This document shows, in pieces, positions 56,134-64,000 of a stretch of 64,000 nucleotides of DNA. Origin of the DNA: DATAGF01 sp963835685 (GTDB taxonomy: Bacteria > Actinomycetota > Thermoleophilia > Miltoncostaeales > Miltoncostaeaceae); NCBI GenBank assembly GCA_963835685.1, contig CAWIGI010000019.1:66556-130555 (forward strand), read 5' to 3'. The translations under genes were made by a program, and so were the position numbers. Every line of letters begins with the position of its first letter. The stretch's first letter is position 1. Under the pieces are notes generated by a model, which saw only the letters and a program-made list of their open reading frames with translations, had not been told where the DNA came from and did no database searches.

Positions 56134-56270
56134 GCCGTGTCCATCGACCACCTCGAGGCCGCGGGCTGGGTCGCCGACGGGATCGGCGGGGCCGAGGGGA
56201 GCGTGACGATGCGGCCGCGCGACGCGGTCGCCGTCTTCAAGCTGCCAGACTGCTCCGAGGAACGCTTCAC

Positions 56271-56699
56271 CTACGACCAGCTCATCGCCGAGGGCGAGCG
56301 GCTGCGGGCACGCGCCCTCGCCGAGGGGGCGGGCCGGGCCCAGTGGCCAGCGGTCAGCTTCGGTCCCGCTGGCGTTGTGGCGGAAAGGGCCAAGCGCATC
56401 GGAGGATGGTGCGGGAGCATCCCCGCACCTTCCGGGACAGTGCGGGAGGCGGTGCGGGGTCGGCAGGGGGTAGAGGGGGTGGGGCCACCGCTCTTGGGGG
56501 CGGGGGTCTTCCATATGGATACTTCTTTGGCCTCGTCCCAGGCGGTCGCGAACTGCGGGTCCTGCGCCCGCAGACGGTACGCCGTCGATCGGGCGATTCC
56601 CGCCGCCGCGCACGCCGCCCCGACAGAGTGGCCGGTCGCATAGCGCGCGAGGAAGTCCGCCTTCTCTTTTTCGGATGTCCGACCTGTCCGACGGCTCAT
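56271..56699 (-). CDS. Phage terminase small subunit-like HTH protein, degenerate C-terminus
   Basis: Residues 8-55 (EKADFLARYATGHSVGAACA, AGIARSTAYRLRAQDPQFAT, AWDEAKE) form a homeodomain-like helix-turn-helix typical of phage terminase small subunits and related element proteins. The remaining 85 residues are Pro/Ser/Arg-rich low-quality sequence, probably out-of-frame. Weak ATG context. With the excisionase and HNH scraps it indicates a decayed prophage or similar element. Confidence 0.5.
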   Translation of the reverse strand: MSRRTGRTSEKEKADFLARYATGHSVGAACAAAGIARSTAYRLRAQDPQFATAWDEAKEVSIWKTPAPKSGGPTPSTPCRPRTASRTVPEGAGMLPHHPPMRLALSATTPAGPKLTAGHWARPAPSARARARSRSPSAMSWS

Positions 56700-56861
56700 G
56701 ATCCGACCTCATCGTCAGCCTGCGAGAGGAAATTGTGGCGCAGATGTCGGACGGCCAGACCGACGAGGTCAGCGCAAGGCGCGGGAAGAGTTGCAGATGT
56801 TCCCGAGGCAGACGAAGCAGACGCGCAGGGGCGTCAGCCTATGACCTGTCACCGCCCGCGC

Positions 56862-57506
56862 TCACGCGTACCAACGCGTGTTGACGTTCAGTAGGCCGAC
56901 GACCTGGCCGGCCGCGAAGGGCGGCACCGGCAGCCCGGTGGCGAACTGCACGTTCCACGCCGCCGCGCCGGCGGCCGTCAGCGTGATCGGCACGTTGTTC
57001 ACCCGCAGGCCGGCCCCCTTCACCACCACGCTCGGAGCCGTGGGCGAGATGCGCAGGAGCGTCTGGCGCGGGCCGCCGTAGCCGATGTTCGAGCCCGTCC
57101 CCGCGGACAGCACGGACTTGGCGGGGCCGAGCTTGACGGTGAAGTCGGTGAAGTTCAGGTCCCTGCCGGTCGCCGTCTGCTCCAGCCCCACGTTCCCGAC
57201 GGTCTTGATGACGGACTTCAGCGGGAACCTCAGGGTCGTCGTGCCGTCGAGGACCTTGTAGCGCAGGCCGCCCTGCGCCGTCGGCTTCGTCTTCCCCCGC
57301 CACTCGACGGTGATGCCGTACGCCGTCATGAGGGCGGGGTCGAGCTGCACCGTGGCAAAGCCGCCGAAGACGAAGGTCGGAGGCGGCCTCTTCGACGGCG
57401 CCTTGGTCGCCGCGCCGGCGAGCGGCGCCGCGGCCAATCCAGCGCTCAGGGCGCAGGCGGTTGCGGCGACCAGCGCGCGCATCCGTATCTTCGGGGAGAC
57501 TCGCAT
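56862..57506 (-). CDS. Secreted beta-rich protein of unknown function
   Basis: A 214-residue protein. The signal peptide (residues 1-33: MRALVAATACALSAGLAAAP, then LAGAATK) is followed by a domain starting FVFGGFATVQLDPALMTAYG and containing KVLDGTTTLRFPLKSVIKTV, LNFTDFTVKLGPAKSVLSAG and PITLTAAGAAAWNVQFATGL. The pattern recalls HtaA-like secreted domains (D-x-G-x-T-x-x-G/F...), but the match is loose. Single gene, no operon partner. Confidence 0.6.
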   Translation of the reverse strand: MRVSPKIRMRALVAATACALSAGLAAAPLAGAATKAPSKRPPPTFVFGGFATVQLDPALMTAYGITVEWRGKTKPTAQGGLRYKVLDGTTTLRFPLKSVIKTVGNVGLEQTATGRDLNFTDFTVKLGPAKSVLSAGTGSNIGYGGPRQTLLRISPTAPSVVVKGAGLRVNNVPITLTAAGAAAWNVQFATGLPVPPFAAGQVVGLLNVNTRWYA

Positions 57507-57533
57507 TCCGTGGCGCTCCAGGTCCAGGCCGTT

Positions 57534-57746
57534 TTAGATGCGCGCGAGAACCCGGGTCGCGGGCGACCCGCCCCGCTCGCTGCGCCGAACCCTGGCCCGC
57601 GCCTCGAGCAGCTGCTTCAGGAGGTGTCGGGCGGTCGGGTCGGCCCGGCGGGCCTCCACCACATGCCGCAGATCCGCCATGGCCGCCTGGTACTCGCCAA
57701 GCTGCCGCGCCGCCGCCTCGTCGCCCATCTCACCACCCCCCGCCAT
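57534..57746 (-). CDS. Small hypothetical protein
   Basis: A 70-residue, largely helical protein (ARQLGEYQAAMADLRHVVEA, TARHLLKQLLEARARV). The downstream ATG at residue 7 is an equally good start. It may be a real small gene or a chance frame in the element remnant; no family recognised. Confidence 0.3.
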   Translation of the reverse strand: MAGGGEMGDEAAARQLGEYQAAMADLRHVVEARRADPTARHLLKQLLEARARVRRSERGGSPATRVLARI

Positions 57747-57885
57747 CGCCTGCCGATGCCCTTAATCTCGGCAGCCTTGGCCCTGACTTGAGGGGCCCGG
57801 CCGCCGTGGTCCTTATGACCGCGAGCCGGGCGAAACGTCGGATCTCCGTACGAGCTCGGGCGGTGGAGCGGGCGCTAGGCGACGG

Positions 57886-58071
57886 TTGTCCTCAGCTCCC
57901 TCTGCAGCCTGCCCGGCGCGGCCGTGCGGGTTCGCGACGGGCGGTTGCTTGCGCTGCGGGGCAACGGCCGGGCTCGAGGTCCACCACGTCGTGCCGCTGG
58001 CGCGCGGGGGCAGCAACTCGCCGGACAACCTCGTGACGCCCTGCCGGGCCTGTCACCGCAAGGCGCGCTGA
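57886..58071 (+). CDS. HNH endonuclease, possibly truncated at the N-terminus
   Basis: 61 residues with a compact HNH motif: CLRCGATAGLEVHHVVPLAR then GGSNSPDNLVTPCRACHRKA. Two CxxC pairs bind the structural zinc, and HH...N...H form the catalytic beta-beta-alpha site. Many phage and mobile-element HNH enzymes look like this, usually with 20-40 more N-terminal residues, which are not recognisable in any frame upstream. Confidence 0.6.
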   Translation: MSSAPSAACPARPCGFATGGCLRCGATAGLEVHHVVPLARGGSNSPDNLVTPCRACHRKAR

Positions 58072-58149
58072 CCAGCGAGTTACTCGTTGCTCGGGGTCCC
58101 GGAGCAGACGTAGGGTGGGGATCAAGGGAACAAGTCAGGGAGGCGCCTC

Positions 58150-58512
58150 ATGGCCGAGCTCGAGGTAAGGAACCCCGACCAGGCGGATGAGACCCGCCCC
58201 TTCGTGGACAAGGGGCAGGTCGAGATCGTGAAGCTGGCCGGCGGAGTAGTCGGGCGCGGGACGTTCGAGCCGGGCTGGCGCTGGTCGGAGCACGTCAAGC
58301 CGATCGCCGGCACAGAGAGCTGTCAGGCGCCCCACATGGGCTACTGCATCTCGGGTCGTATGGTCGTTCGGATGGACGACGGGACCGAGAAGGAGATCGG
58401 CGCGGGCGACGTGCTCGTCATCCCCCCCGGCCACGACGCCTGGGTCGTAGGCGATGAGCCCTGCGTCCAGGTCAACTTCACCGGCATGGAGATCTACGCC
58501 AAGAAGGCCTAG
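58150..58512 (+). CDS. Cupin-domain protein
   Basis: A 120-residue single-domain cupin. Cupin motif 1 is around GWRWSEHVKPIAG and APHMGYCISGRMVVRMDDG; motif 2 is GDVLVIPPGHDAWVVGDEP with PPGH. The protein is close to the 'cupin domain-containing protein' common in actinobacteria and may bind a metal through His residues. Small molecule or enzymatic role unknown. ATG after GGGAGGCGCC. Confidence 0.8.
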   Translation: MAELEVRNPDQADETRPFVDKGQVEIVKLAGGVVGRGTFEPGWRWSEHVKPIAGTESCQAPHMGYCISGRMVVRMDDGTEKEIGAGDVLVIPPGHDAWVVGDEPCVQVNFTGMEIYAKKA

Positions 58513-58514
58513 AG

Positions 58515-58790
58515 CCAGCGTTCCGCACGGCCCTCACCGGCTACGCGGCCGATGTGCCGACCCAGACCCTTCGCCGCCTGGAGCGCGACCCCAAGGTCGA
58601 GGCGATTGAGGCGGACGTGCAGCAGCCGCCGATCGACCCGCCCCCCACCGCGGCCGCGCCCGTCGAGGAGCCAGCCCAGGTGGTGGGTAACGGCGTGAGG
58701 CGGATCGGCGGCCTTCAGAGCCCGACGGCCAAGATCGACGGCATCGACCTGCGCGTCAACCCCGTGCCCGTCGCGACCACGGAGCCGTAA
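58515..58790 (+). pseudogene. Subtilase (S8) propeptide and first strand, truncated remnant
   Basis: AFRTALTGYAADVPTQTLRR, LERDPKVEAIEADVQQ matches the inhibitor-I9 propeptide of subtilisins. NGVRRIGGLQSPTAKIDGID matches the linker into the catalytic domain. The frame then stops at 58788-58790 before the catalytic Asp. It lacks a start and signal peptide and follows the cupin stop directly, so it is a fragment of a deleted protease gene. Confidence 0.65.
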
Positions 58791-58919
58791 CCCCCGGCGT
58801 GGAGTCGGCCGCTCGCGCCAGCTCACGCCAGACTTCCGACCGCTGGCCCGCCGTCAGCCGCCGCAGGCGCGGCAGCACATGCGCCCTGCCTTTGGTGAGA
58901 CGAGCACGACCCGTCCCTG

Positions 58920-60362
58920 TCACGCGGTCGAGCCGGTCGGGAGGGGCTGCGGCGAGGGCCGCTCCTGCTCCTGGGCTTGCCTCGGCAGGAAGAGGGCCGC
59001 CACCAGGCCGATCAGCCCGAACACGGCCAGCGCGACCATCGCCCAGGAATACGGCCCCCTCGCCAGGCCGGCGACCAGGATCGTCCCGGCGATCGCAGTC
59101 CCGAAGGACGATCCCAGGTTCGACACGCTGCGCGACAGGCCCGAGATCTCGCCCTGGAGCTCCTCGGGGAAGCTGGACTGCACGACGTTGACGGAGGGGG
59201 TCAGCATCACCCCGAGGCCGAGGCCGATGAGCGCGAGCCCGGGGACAAAGGCGATGATGCGGTCGGACGCGTAGACCAGGCCGATCAGCAGGCCGACCCC
59301 GACGACCGTGACGACGAAGCCGGCCACGATCAGCGTTCGCTGCGCATACCGCTTGGCAAGCCGCTCCGCGGCGAGGGAGGAGACCAGGATGCCGAGCGTC
59401 GCCGCCGTGAAGATCACGCCGGTCTCGATCGCGTTGTAGCCGCGGACCACCTGGAGGTACGTCGCGACCGTGAACGACACGCCCATGAGGAGCAGCCACT
59501 GCATGTTCTGGGTGACGAGTCCGAGGTTCGACGTGCGGCTCCGGAACAGCCCGGTGGACAGGAGCGGCTCCTTCCCGGCGCGCTCCTGGGAGCGGATGTA
59601 GAGCAGGAACCCCACCAGGAACACGGCCCCGACCGCCATCAGCACCGCCATCAGCACGAGGTCGTTGTCCGCCTGCAGGATCCCGAAGACGAGGAAGAAC
59701 ATGCCCACGGCCGACAGAATCGCGCCGACGACGTCGAAGCGGCGCGTCGGGTCGGGCGGCAGGGGATCGACCATCCGCCGGCTCAGCAGGATGATGGTCA
59801 CGACGACCAGGGCCTGGAAGACGAACGCCGCCCGCCAGCTGATCCCCGTGGTGATGATGCCGCCGATCAGCGGGCCCGCGGCGGCGCCGATGCCCCCGGC
59901 GCCGGTGATCACCCCGAAGGCCTTGGCTCGCGAGGTGAGGTCGGTGAAGGCGATCGTCGCGAGGATGTAGACGGGCGGGATCAGCAGGGCGGTGCCGACG
60001 CCCTCTAAGACCGAGTTGCCGAGGATCAGCACCCCGAGGCCCGGGGAGACCGCGCTCACCAGGGCGCCGACGCCGTAGAGGGCGAGCCCGCCGATGAAGC
60101 AGCGCTTGCGGCCCCAGCGGTCGCTGAGCTTGCTCGCGGGGATCATGAAGATCGCCATGATCAGCAGGAACAGCGTGATCGCGGTCTGCACGCCGCCGAC
60201 GGTGGTGTCGAGGTCGCTGCTGATGTCGGTGATCATCACGTTCATGTTCGAGCCCGCGAAGCTGCAGATGAACTGGGCGAGCGCGAGCGGCAGCAGGATG
60301 CGCCGCGGCGAGATGCCCAAGCGCGTCTGCTGCGTCGGCGGGTTCGCCGGTCGAGGCGCCAC
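58920..60362 (-). CDS. MFS transporter (DHA-type drug/metabolite exporter)
   Basis: A 480-residue protein with 12-14 hydrophobic helices. SDRWGRKRCFIGGLALYGVG is MFS motif A; AFGVITGAGGIGAAAGPLIG fits motif C of antiporters in helix 5. TRRFDVVGAILSAVGMFFLV begins the central helices typical of 14-helix DHA2 members. Likely an H+-driven exporter of hydrophobic compounds; substrate not predictable. Divergent from the lysyl oxidase-like gene. Confidence 0.87.
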   Translation of the reverse strand: MAPRPANPPTQQTRLGISPRRILLPLALAQFICSFAGSNMNVMITDISSDLDTTVGGVQTAITLFLLIMAIFMIPASKLSDRWGRKRCFIGGLALYGVGALVSAVSPGLGVLILGNSVLEGVGTALLIPPVYILATIAFTDLTSRAKAFGVITGAGGIGAAAGPLIGGIITTGISWRAAFVFQALVVVTIILLSRRMVDPLPPDPTRRFDVVGAILSAVGMFFLVFGILQADNDLVLMAVLMAVGAVFLVGFLLYIRSQERAGKEPLLSTGLFRSRTSNLGLVTQNMQWLLLMGVSFTVATYLQVVRGYNAIETGVIFTAATLGILVSSLAAERLAKRYAQRTLIVAGFVVTVVGVGLLIGLVYASDRIIAFVPGLALIGLGLGVMLTPSVNVVQSSFPEELQGEISGLSRSVSNLGSSFGTAIAGTILVAGLARGPYSWAMVALAVFGLIGLVAALFLPRQAQEQERPSPQPLPTGSTA

Positions 60363-60547
60363 GGGCGGAGTCTATGGCGGCATCCGCCCCACAGTCCGTG
60401 ATGGTGGCCCTACCCACCGGGGATCCGGACGGAGCTACACCACTTCCCGGGAGCAACTCCATGGCCAACCGCTAACAGCGGCGGGTTGACCTCCGCGCGT
60501 CTGCTGCCGATGGATCTGGCGGCAGCAATCCCGGGAGGGACTAGACC

Positions 60548-62221
60548 GTGAGCATTAGCCCTGGCCTGGCCGCGAGACGTGCCCGCCGCCGATCCGTCCT
60601 TGCCCTCCTGGGCCTCGCCGGCGCCGCCGCCGTCTCCCTCCCGATCATTGCCACCTCCAGTCCGGGCGGCGTCTCGCCCGACCTGCGCGCCGATCCGGTC
60701 GAGGGCATCACCGGCCCGCAGGTCTACTTCACGTCGGGCTTCGGCGCCAACCAGCTCCTGATCCGCTTCGACGGCTTCGTCACCAACGTCGGCTCCGGCC
60801 CGCTCGAGGTCTCGGGCAACCCGCAGCCGAACGGGTACTCCGTCGCTCAGCGCCGCTGGGCATCGACCGAGGGGCCCGGCCGCTTCGCCTCGGTGCCCGT
60901 CCAGCCGGTCTCGGTCACGTTCGAGACCGGCGACGGCCACAACCACTGGCACCTCAACCGGGCGATGCGCTACTCGCTCTGGAACCTGGAGCGGACCGCC
61001 CAGGTCGCGCCGGGCCAGAAGGTCGGCTTCTGCCTCTACGACATCGAGCTCGCCCCACCGCCCAGGCCGACGCCGGATCCCGAGCTCTACACCGGCGCCG
61101 TGACGCAGTTCTGCGACCGGGACACTGCTGCGAGCGACGATGGCCCCAACTCGACCGACCTGCGGATGGGGACCTCCTCGGGGTGGCGAGACGTCTACAA
61201 CAAGTCGCTCGCCTACCAGTGGATCGACGTGTCCAACACCACGCCCGGGCGTTACCTCGTGGGCGCCGAGGCCGACCCGGACAACACGATCTGGGAGGGC
61301 GGCGGCGGCGCGGAGAGCAACGCGCCCGCGTTCGCCTCCACGCCGGTCACGATCCCGGGCTGGACCGCCCAGCCCGTCAATCTCGCCCAGACCGGCGCCG
61401 CCCAGGCCATCCCGCTCTCGGCGACCAAGTTCGGCACCCAGGCCAACTCGAACCTGCAGTACCGGGTCACGTCGGCGCCCGCCCACGGCACGCTGAGCGT
61501 CGCCGTGGACACGCCCTTCCCGGCGAGCACCCAGCTCGTCTACACGCCCGCGCCCGGCTACCAGGGCGGCGACAGCTTCACCTACGTCGCCCGCTCCTCA
61601 TCGAGCTTCCCGCGCAGCCCCCAGAGCGCGACGGTGTCACTGGCCAGCACGGCGCCGTCGGTCGCGATCTCCGGCGCCCCGGCGCGCCTGGTCGCCGGCA
61701 CGAGCGTGCAGCTCACCGCGGCGCTCAGCAACCTGCCGGGCGGGGTGTCGTGGAGCGCCAACGCCGGTTCCGCCTCCTCCACGGGGGTCTACACCGCCCC
61801 TGGCACGCCGCCCGCCGGCGGCACGACGACCGTGCGCGCCTCGAGCACCGCCAACCCGGCGGTCGCCGCCCAGGCCGTCATCGCCATCAGGCCGAAGCCC
61901 AAGCAGACCGCCAAGCCCGACCCCTTCGGGAGCCTGACGGCGGGCAGAAAGCTGCTCTCGCCGCTGAGGATCCGGCGCGTCAGCAATCGCGTGATCGTCG
62001 GCAAGGTCGTCACGGGCCGCAAGGGCGGGCGGGTCACGATCACCACGACCCTCGGCAGGAGGGTGCTCGGACGCTGCTCGGCGCGCGTCGGCGCCCGCAA
62101 GGGCTTCACCTGCAAGGTCACGCTCAAGCGCAGCTACCCGCTCACGAAGGTGCGCATGACCGCCAAGTTCACCGCCAGGGGCGGCGCCACCGCGGTGCGG
62201 CGCGCCTGGGTCGTCCGCTAG
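60548..62221 (+). CDS. Secreted lysyl oxidase-like protein with Ig-like domains
   Basis: A 557-residue protein from GTG 60548 after GGGAGGG. Signal/anchor at about 14-36 (SVLALLGLAGAAAVSLPIIA). Residues 45-260 resemble bacterial lysyl oxidases: DLRADPVEGITGPQVYFTSG, copper-site TGDGHNHWHLNRAMRYSL, GQKVGFCLYDIEL, FCDRD and QWIDVSNTTPGRYLVGAEAD. Residues 270-370 are a cadherin/Big-like domain (LVYTPAPGYQGGDSFTYVAR), then an Ig-like domain (AISGAPARLVAGTSVQLTA) and a basic beta-rich end. It may oxidise lysines on surface proteins. Confidence 0.78.
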   Translation: MSISPGLAARRARRRSVLALLGLAGAAAVSLPIIATSSPGGVSPDLRADPVEGITGPQVYFTSGFGANQLLIRFDGFVTNVGSGPLEVSGNPQPNGYSVAQRRWASTEGPGRFASVPVQPVSVTFETGDGHNHWHLNRAMRYSLWNLERTAQVAPGQKVGFCLYDIELAPPPRPTPDPELYTGAVTQFCDRDTAASDDGPNSTDLRMGTSSGWRDVYNKSLAYQWIDVSNTTPGRYLVGAEADPDNTIWEGGGGAESNAPAFASTPVTIPGWTAQPVNLAQTGAAQAIPLSATKFGTQANSNLQYRVTSAPAHGTLSVAVDTPFPASTQLVYTPAPGYQGGDSFTYVARSSSSFPRSPQSATVSLASTAPSVAISGAPARLVAGTSVQLTAALSNLPGGVSWSANAGSASSTGVYTAPGTPPAGGTTTVRASSTANPAVAAQAVIAIRPKPKQTAKPDPFGSLTAGRKLLSPLRIRRVSNRVIVGKVVTGRKGGRVTITTTLGRRVLGRCSARVGARKGFTCKVTLKRSYPLTKVRMTAKFTARGGATAVRRAWVVR

Positions 62222-62510
62222 CCTCAGCGCTGCGCGGTAGTCGGTCGCCTGCCTGACCGCCGCGAACGCGTCGCCGCGAGAGCGGGGTGACCAGCGGGCC
62301 GAGGCGAATCCGCTCGGTCGCGGCGGCCACCGTCGCGAGCGCGACCCAAGGATCGGCGACAGCCCGCACCGGTGGCCGATAGCGCACGTGGTCCCAGACG
62401 AAGAACCCGTCCAGGCCGTGCTCCTCGGCGCTTGCGGCGAGCTCGGCCAGCGCGTTCGGATCGACCAGCTCATCGAACGGAGCGACGAAGATTCCGCGCT
62501 TCGCGCTCAC
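62222..62510 (-). pseudogene. N-terminal remnant of a luciferase-like (LLM/F420) oxidoreductase
   Basis: ATG at 62510; KRGIFVAPFDELVDPNALAE, LAASAEEHGLDGFFVWDHV and VATVAAATERIRLGPLVTPL are the first 80 residues of a luciferase-like monooxygenase. After TPLSRRR the frame dissolves (a RQATDYRAAL-like piece lies in another frame) and runs into the lysyl oxidase 3' end. The catalytic barrel is missing, so it cannot be functional. Confidence 0.65.
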
Positions 62511-62694
62511 CGCTCCACGCTACCTGGTCTGTGGGCTGGACGTCGGTGCGACGCCGCCGTCCGAACCACGCCGCCTTGCGCGCGGCGGAATCACGCGAAC
62601 TGCGTGACGACCGCTCACCTCGCGCAGTGCGACCTTGGAGCGCACCGATCGGGTTGGCTCCGACCACGAGCCGCGATCGCGCCCGAGGAGCGGC

Positions 62695-62913
62695 ATGACC
62701 GAGTTCAAGCACGAGGAGTGCCTCTCGCGCCGTCAGGCTGCGGAGCGCCTGGCGGACATGGCCTACGCGCTGACAGTCGGTGGGACGCTGGAGGTCAGGA
62801 CTGAAGGCCAGCGGTTCAAGGTCCTGGTCGCCGACCAGGTGCTCCTGACGCGCCAGAGCAGGACGAACGGCGGTCGCGTCAACGTTGAGGTCAGGTTGAC
62901 CTGGTCGGCATGA
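62695..62913 (+). CDS. Amphi-Trp domain small protein
   Basis: 72 residues: CLSRRQAAERLADMAYALTV, then GGTLEVRTEGQRFKVLVAD and a final alternating strand ending VRLTWSA. This is the amphi-Trp pattern (Ser/Arg-rich helix, then beta strands ending in 'ELxW'). Such proteins accompany stress or membrane functions of unknown nature. ATG 62695 follows GAGGAGCGGC. Confidence 0.65.
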   Translation: MTEFKHEECLSRRQAAERLADMAYALTVGGTLEVRTEGQRFKVLVADQVLLTRQSRTNGGRVNVEVRLTWSA

Positions 62914-63057
62914 GGCGCCGCGAGGCCGATGCCTCACGGCCCGCCGGATCAACCAGAACATGTGATGAGCGCTCACCAAGCCCGGCACGAGACTGATCGG
63001 TGCACCTGACGCGTACCGGTCGCTCTTCGCCGCCGCCGTCCGTCCGAGGAGGACCCC

Positions 63058-63656
63058 ATGACTGAACACGCCGCACGAGGAGATCTCGGAACGCCACCGA
63101 AGGAGTCGGGCCTGCGCGAGTTGGCGCGCGAGATCACCGGCTACTGGTGGCTCTCACTCGTCGCGGGGATCTGCTGGATCATCGTCGCGATCACGATCCT
63201 CCAGTTCGACGAGACCTCGGTCCGGACGGTCGGGGTCATCGTCGGGTTCATGTTCCTGTTCGCCGGCTTCCAGAACCTCGCGCTCGCGACCGTGCCCGTG
63301 CCGCTCAGGTGGGTGTGGGTCACGTTCGGCGGGCTGCTCGTGATCGCCGGAATCGTCAGCCTGGCCAACCCCGAGGACACCTTCGCGGGGCTGGCAGACA
63401 TGCTGAGCTTCCTATTCCTGCTCGTCGGCCTGTGGTGGATGGTGCGGGCGTTCTGGAGCGGTCCTTCAACCCGCTCTGGTGGCTCGGGCTCATCGCGGGC
63501 ATCCTGATGAACGTCCTGGCCTTCTGGACGGCCGGCCAGTTCTTCATCGAGAAGGCCTACGTCCTGCTGGTCTTCGCCGGGGTCTGGGCGCTGATGGAGG
63601 GCATCGGCGACATCACGCGCGCGTTCGCCTTCCGTGGGCTGCATCGGGCGGGGTAG
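63058..63656 (+). CDS. DUF308/HdeD-like membrane protein, one-base frameshift
   Basis: Six transmembrane helices expected in the HdeD acid-stress-like family. The first part is WWLSLVAGICWIIVAITILQ, TVGVIVGFMFLFAGFQNLAL, WVTFGGLLVIAGIVSLANP and FLFLLVGLWWMVRAF. The second, in another frame, is LERSFNPLWWLGLIAGILMN then AYVLLVFAGVWALMEGIGDI. A missing base near 63450 (TTCTGGAG for TTCCTGGAG) explains the break; 199 residues when repaired. Position next to a LuxR regulator may be chance. Confidence 0.75.
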
Positions 63657-63665
63657 CCGCCGGGT

Positions 63666-64000
63666 TCATCGGGTCCGGGCGGGCACCGGTGCGAGCAGCC
63701 CGAGGTCCCGTGCGCGCGCGACCGCCTCTCCCCGGCTGTGGGCGTCGAGCTTGGCGTAGATGTGGCGCAGGTGCGTCCGCACGGTGTTGGCGGAGACGCA
63801 CAGCTCGGCGGCGATCTCGGGTGCCGTGAGGTTGCTCGGCAGGTATCTCACCACCCGCAGCTCCGCCTCGCTGAGCTCCTCCCGCAGCAGCGCCGTCTCG
63901 CCACCGGGCGGCGGCGAGCGTCCCGCGAGCATGTCGAGGATCGTCGCGAGCAGCGTCGCGTGAGTGGTGCGGTGCCTCGGATGGCGCTCCAGCAGCTCTC
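63666..64000 (-). CDS. LuxR-family regulator, C-terminal part (cut by window edge)
   Basis: The last 110 residues of a larger protein whose N-terminus lies beyond the window. LSEAELRVVRYLPSNLTAPE, IAAELCVSANTVRTHLRHIY and AKLDAHSRGEAVARARDLGL form the LuxR/GerE helix-turn-helix. The preceding piece (ELLERHPRHRTTHATLLATI) looks like the end of a MalT-type helical repeat region, suggesting a large ATP-dependent LuxR (LAL/MalT) regulator. Confidence 0.82.
   Translation of the reverse strand, partial: ELLERHPRHRTTHATLLATILDMLAGRSPPPGGETALLREELSEAELRVVRYLPSNLTAPEIAAELCVSANTVRTHLRHIYAKLDAHSRGEAVARARDLGLLAPVPARTR

Overview
The window is about 64 kb of very GC-rich bacterial DNA. Tightly packed genes, frequent 4-base ATGA/GTGA overlaps, GTG/TTG starts, F420/deazaflavin-type proteins and a lysyl-tRNA synthetase fused to an MprF-like membrane domain point to the Actinomycetota. 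The gene families resemble those of class Thermoleophilia (Solirubrobacterales/Gaiellales-like); that placement is an inference from protein families, not a marker-gene result. No plasmid or phage backbone is present: this is chromosomal housekeeping DNA with one double insertion-sequence insertion and one tRNA-adjacent remnant.

Layout. 1-8.3 kb: start of the membrane pyrophosphatase hppA, a GCS2 glutamate-cysteine ligase coupled to a DUF1844-like gene, a GNAT acetyltransferase, a ClC channel, a single-cysteine redoxin, an epoxide hydrolase with a broken tandem copy, and the redox repressor Rex with a probable operator. 8.3-14.2 kb: one minus-strand cluster of type-4 uracil-DNA glycosylase, tsaE, tsaB, rimI, tsaD (t6A tRNA modification) and a secreted subtilase. 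14.3-16.8 kb: panC-panD (read as one fused frame), panB and a PPOX oxidoreductase. 16.8-28 kb: fumC, a secreted protein, an M20 peptidase, an HxHH membrane protein, a methyltransferase, two transporters, a lipoprotein and the large LysRS-MprF fusion. 28-37 kb: an unrecognised zinc-ribbon-like gene, an HtrA-like protease, a second HxHH membrane protein, an EamA transporter, uvrA and ftsH. 37.0-39.5 kb: an IS481-family element next to an IS110-family element. 39.5-55.7 kb: peroxiredoxin, nitroreductase, uvrB, an RTX-repeat secreted protein, a lytic transglycosylase, coaE, rpsA with a repetitive acidic tail, a DUF4395-thioredoxin protein, a methyltransferase, a DUF3291 protein, polA, malic enzyme and a Ddn-type protein. 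55.7-58.1 kb: tRNA-Leu(CAA) followed by scraps of an integrated element (excisionase-like, terminase-small-like and HNH fragments). 58.1-64 kb: a cupin, a subtilase propeptide scrap, an MFS transporter, a lysyl-oxidase-like secreted protein and small stress or membrane proteins, ending in a LuxR regulator.

Two observations cut across the window. First, about ten conserved genes are broken by single-base indels, mostly in homopolymers, which suggests residual sequence error rather than true decay. Second, the palindrome GTCGAC appears to be corrupted repeatedly into GTTGAC, GTCAAC, GTTAAC or GTTCGAC, often at conserved Val-Asp or Ser-Thr positions in essential proteins. The simplest explanation is a modified base in GTCGAC (an uncharacterised SalI-like methylation specificity) that disturbed base calling; a true mutation hotspot at the same motif is the alternative. 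All counts were made by eye.

Functionally the window joins DNA repair (UvrA, UvrB, PolA, UDG), coenzyme A supply (PanB, PanC, PanD, CoaE), t6A tRNA modification, C4 metabolism (fumarase, malic enzyme), membrane-lipid lysinylation and redox control (Rex, peroxiredoxin, redoxins).
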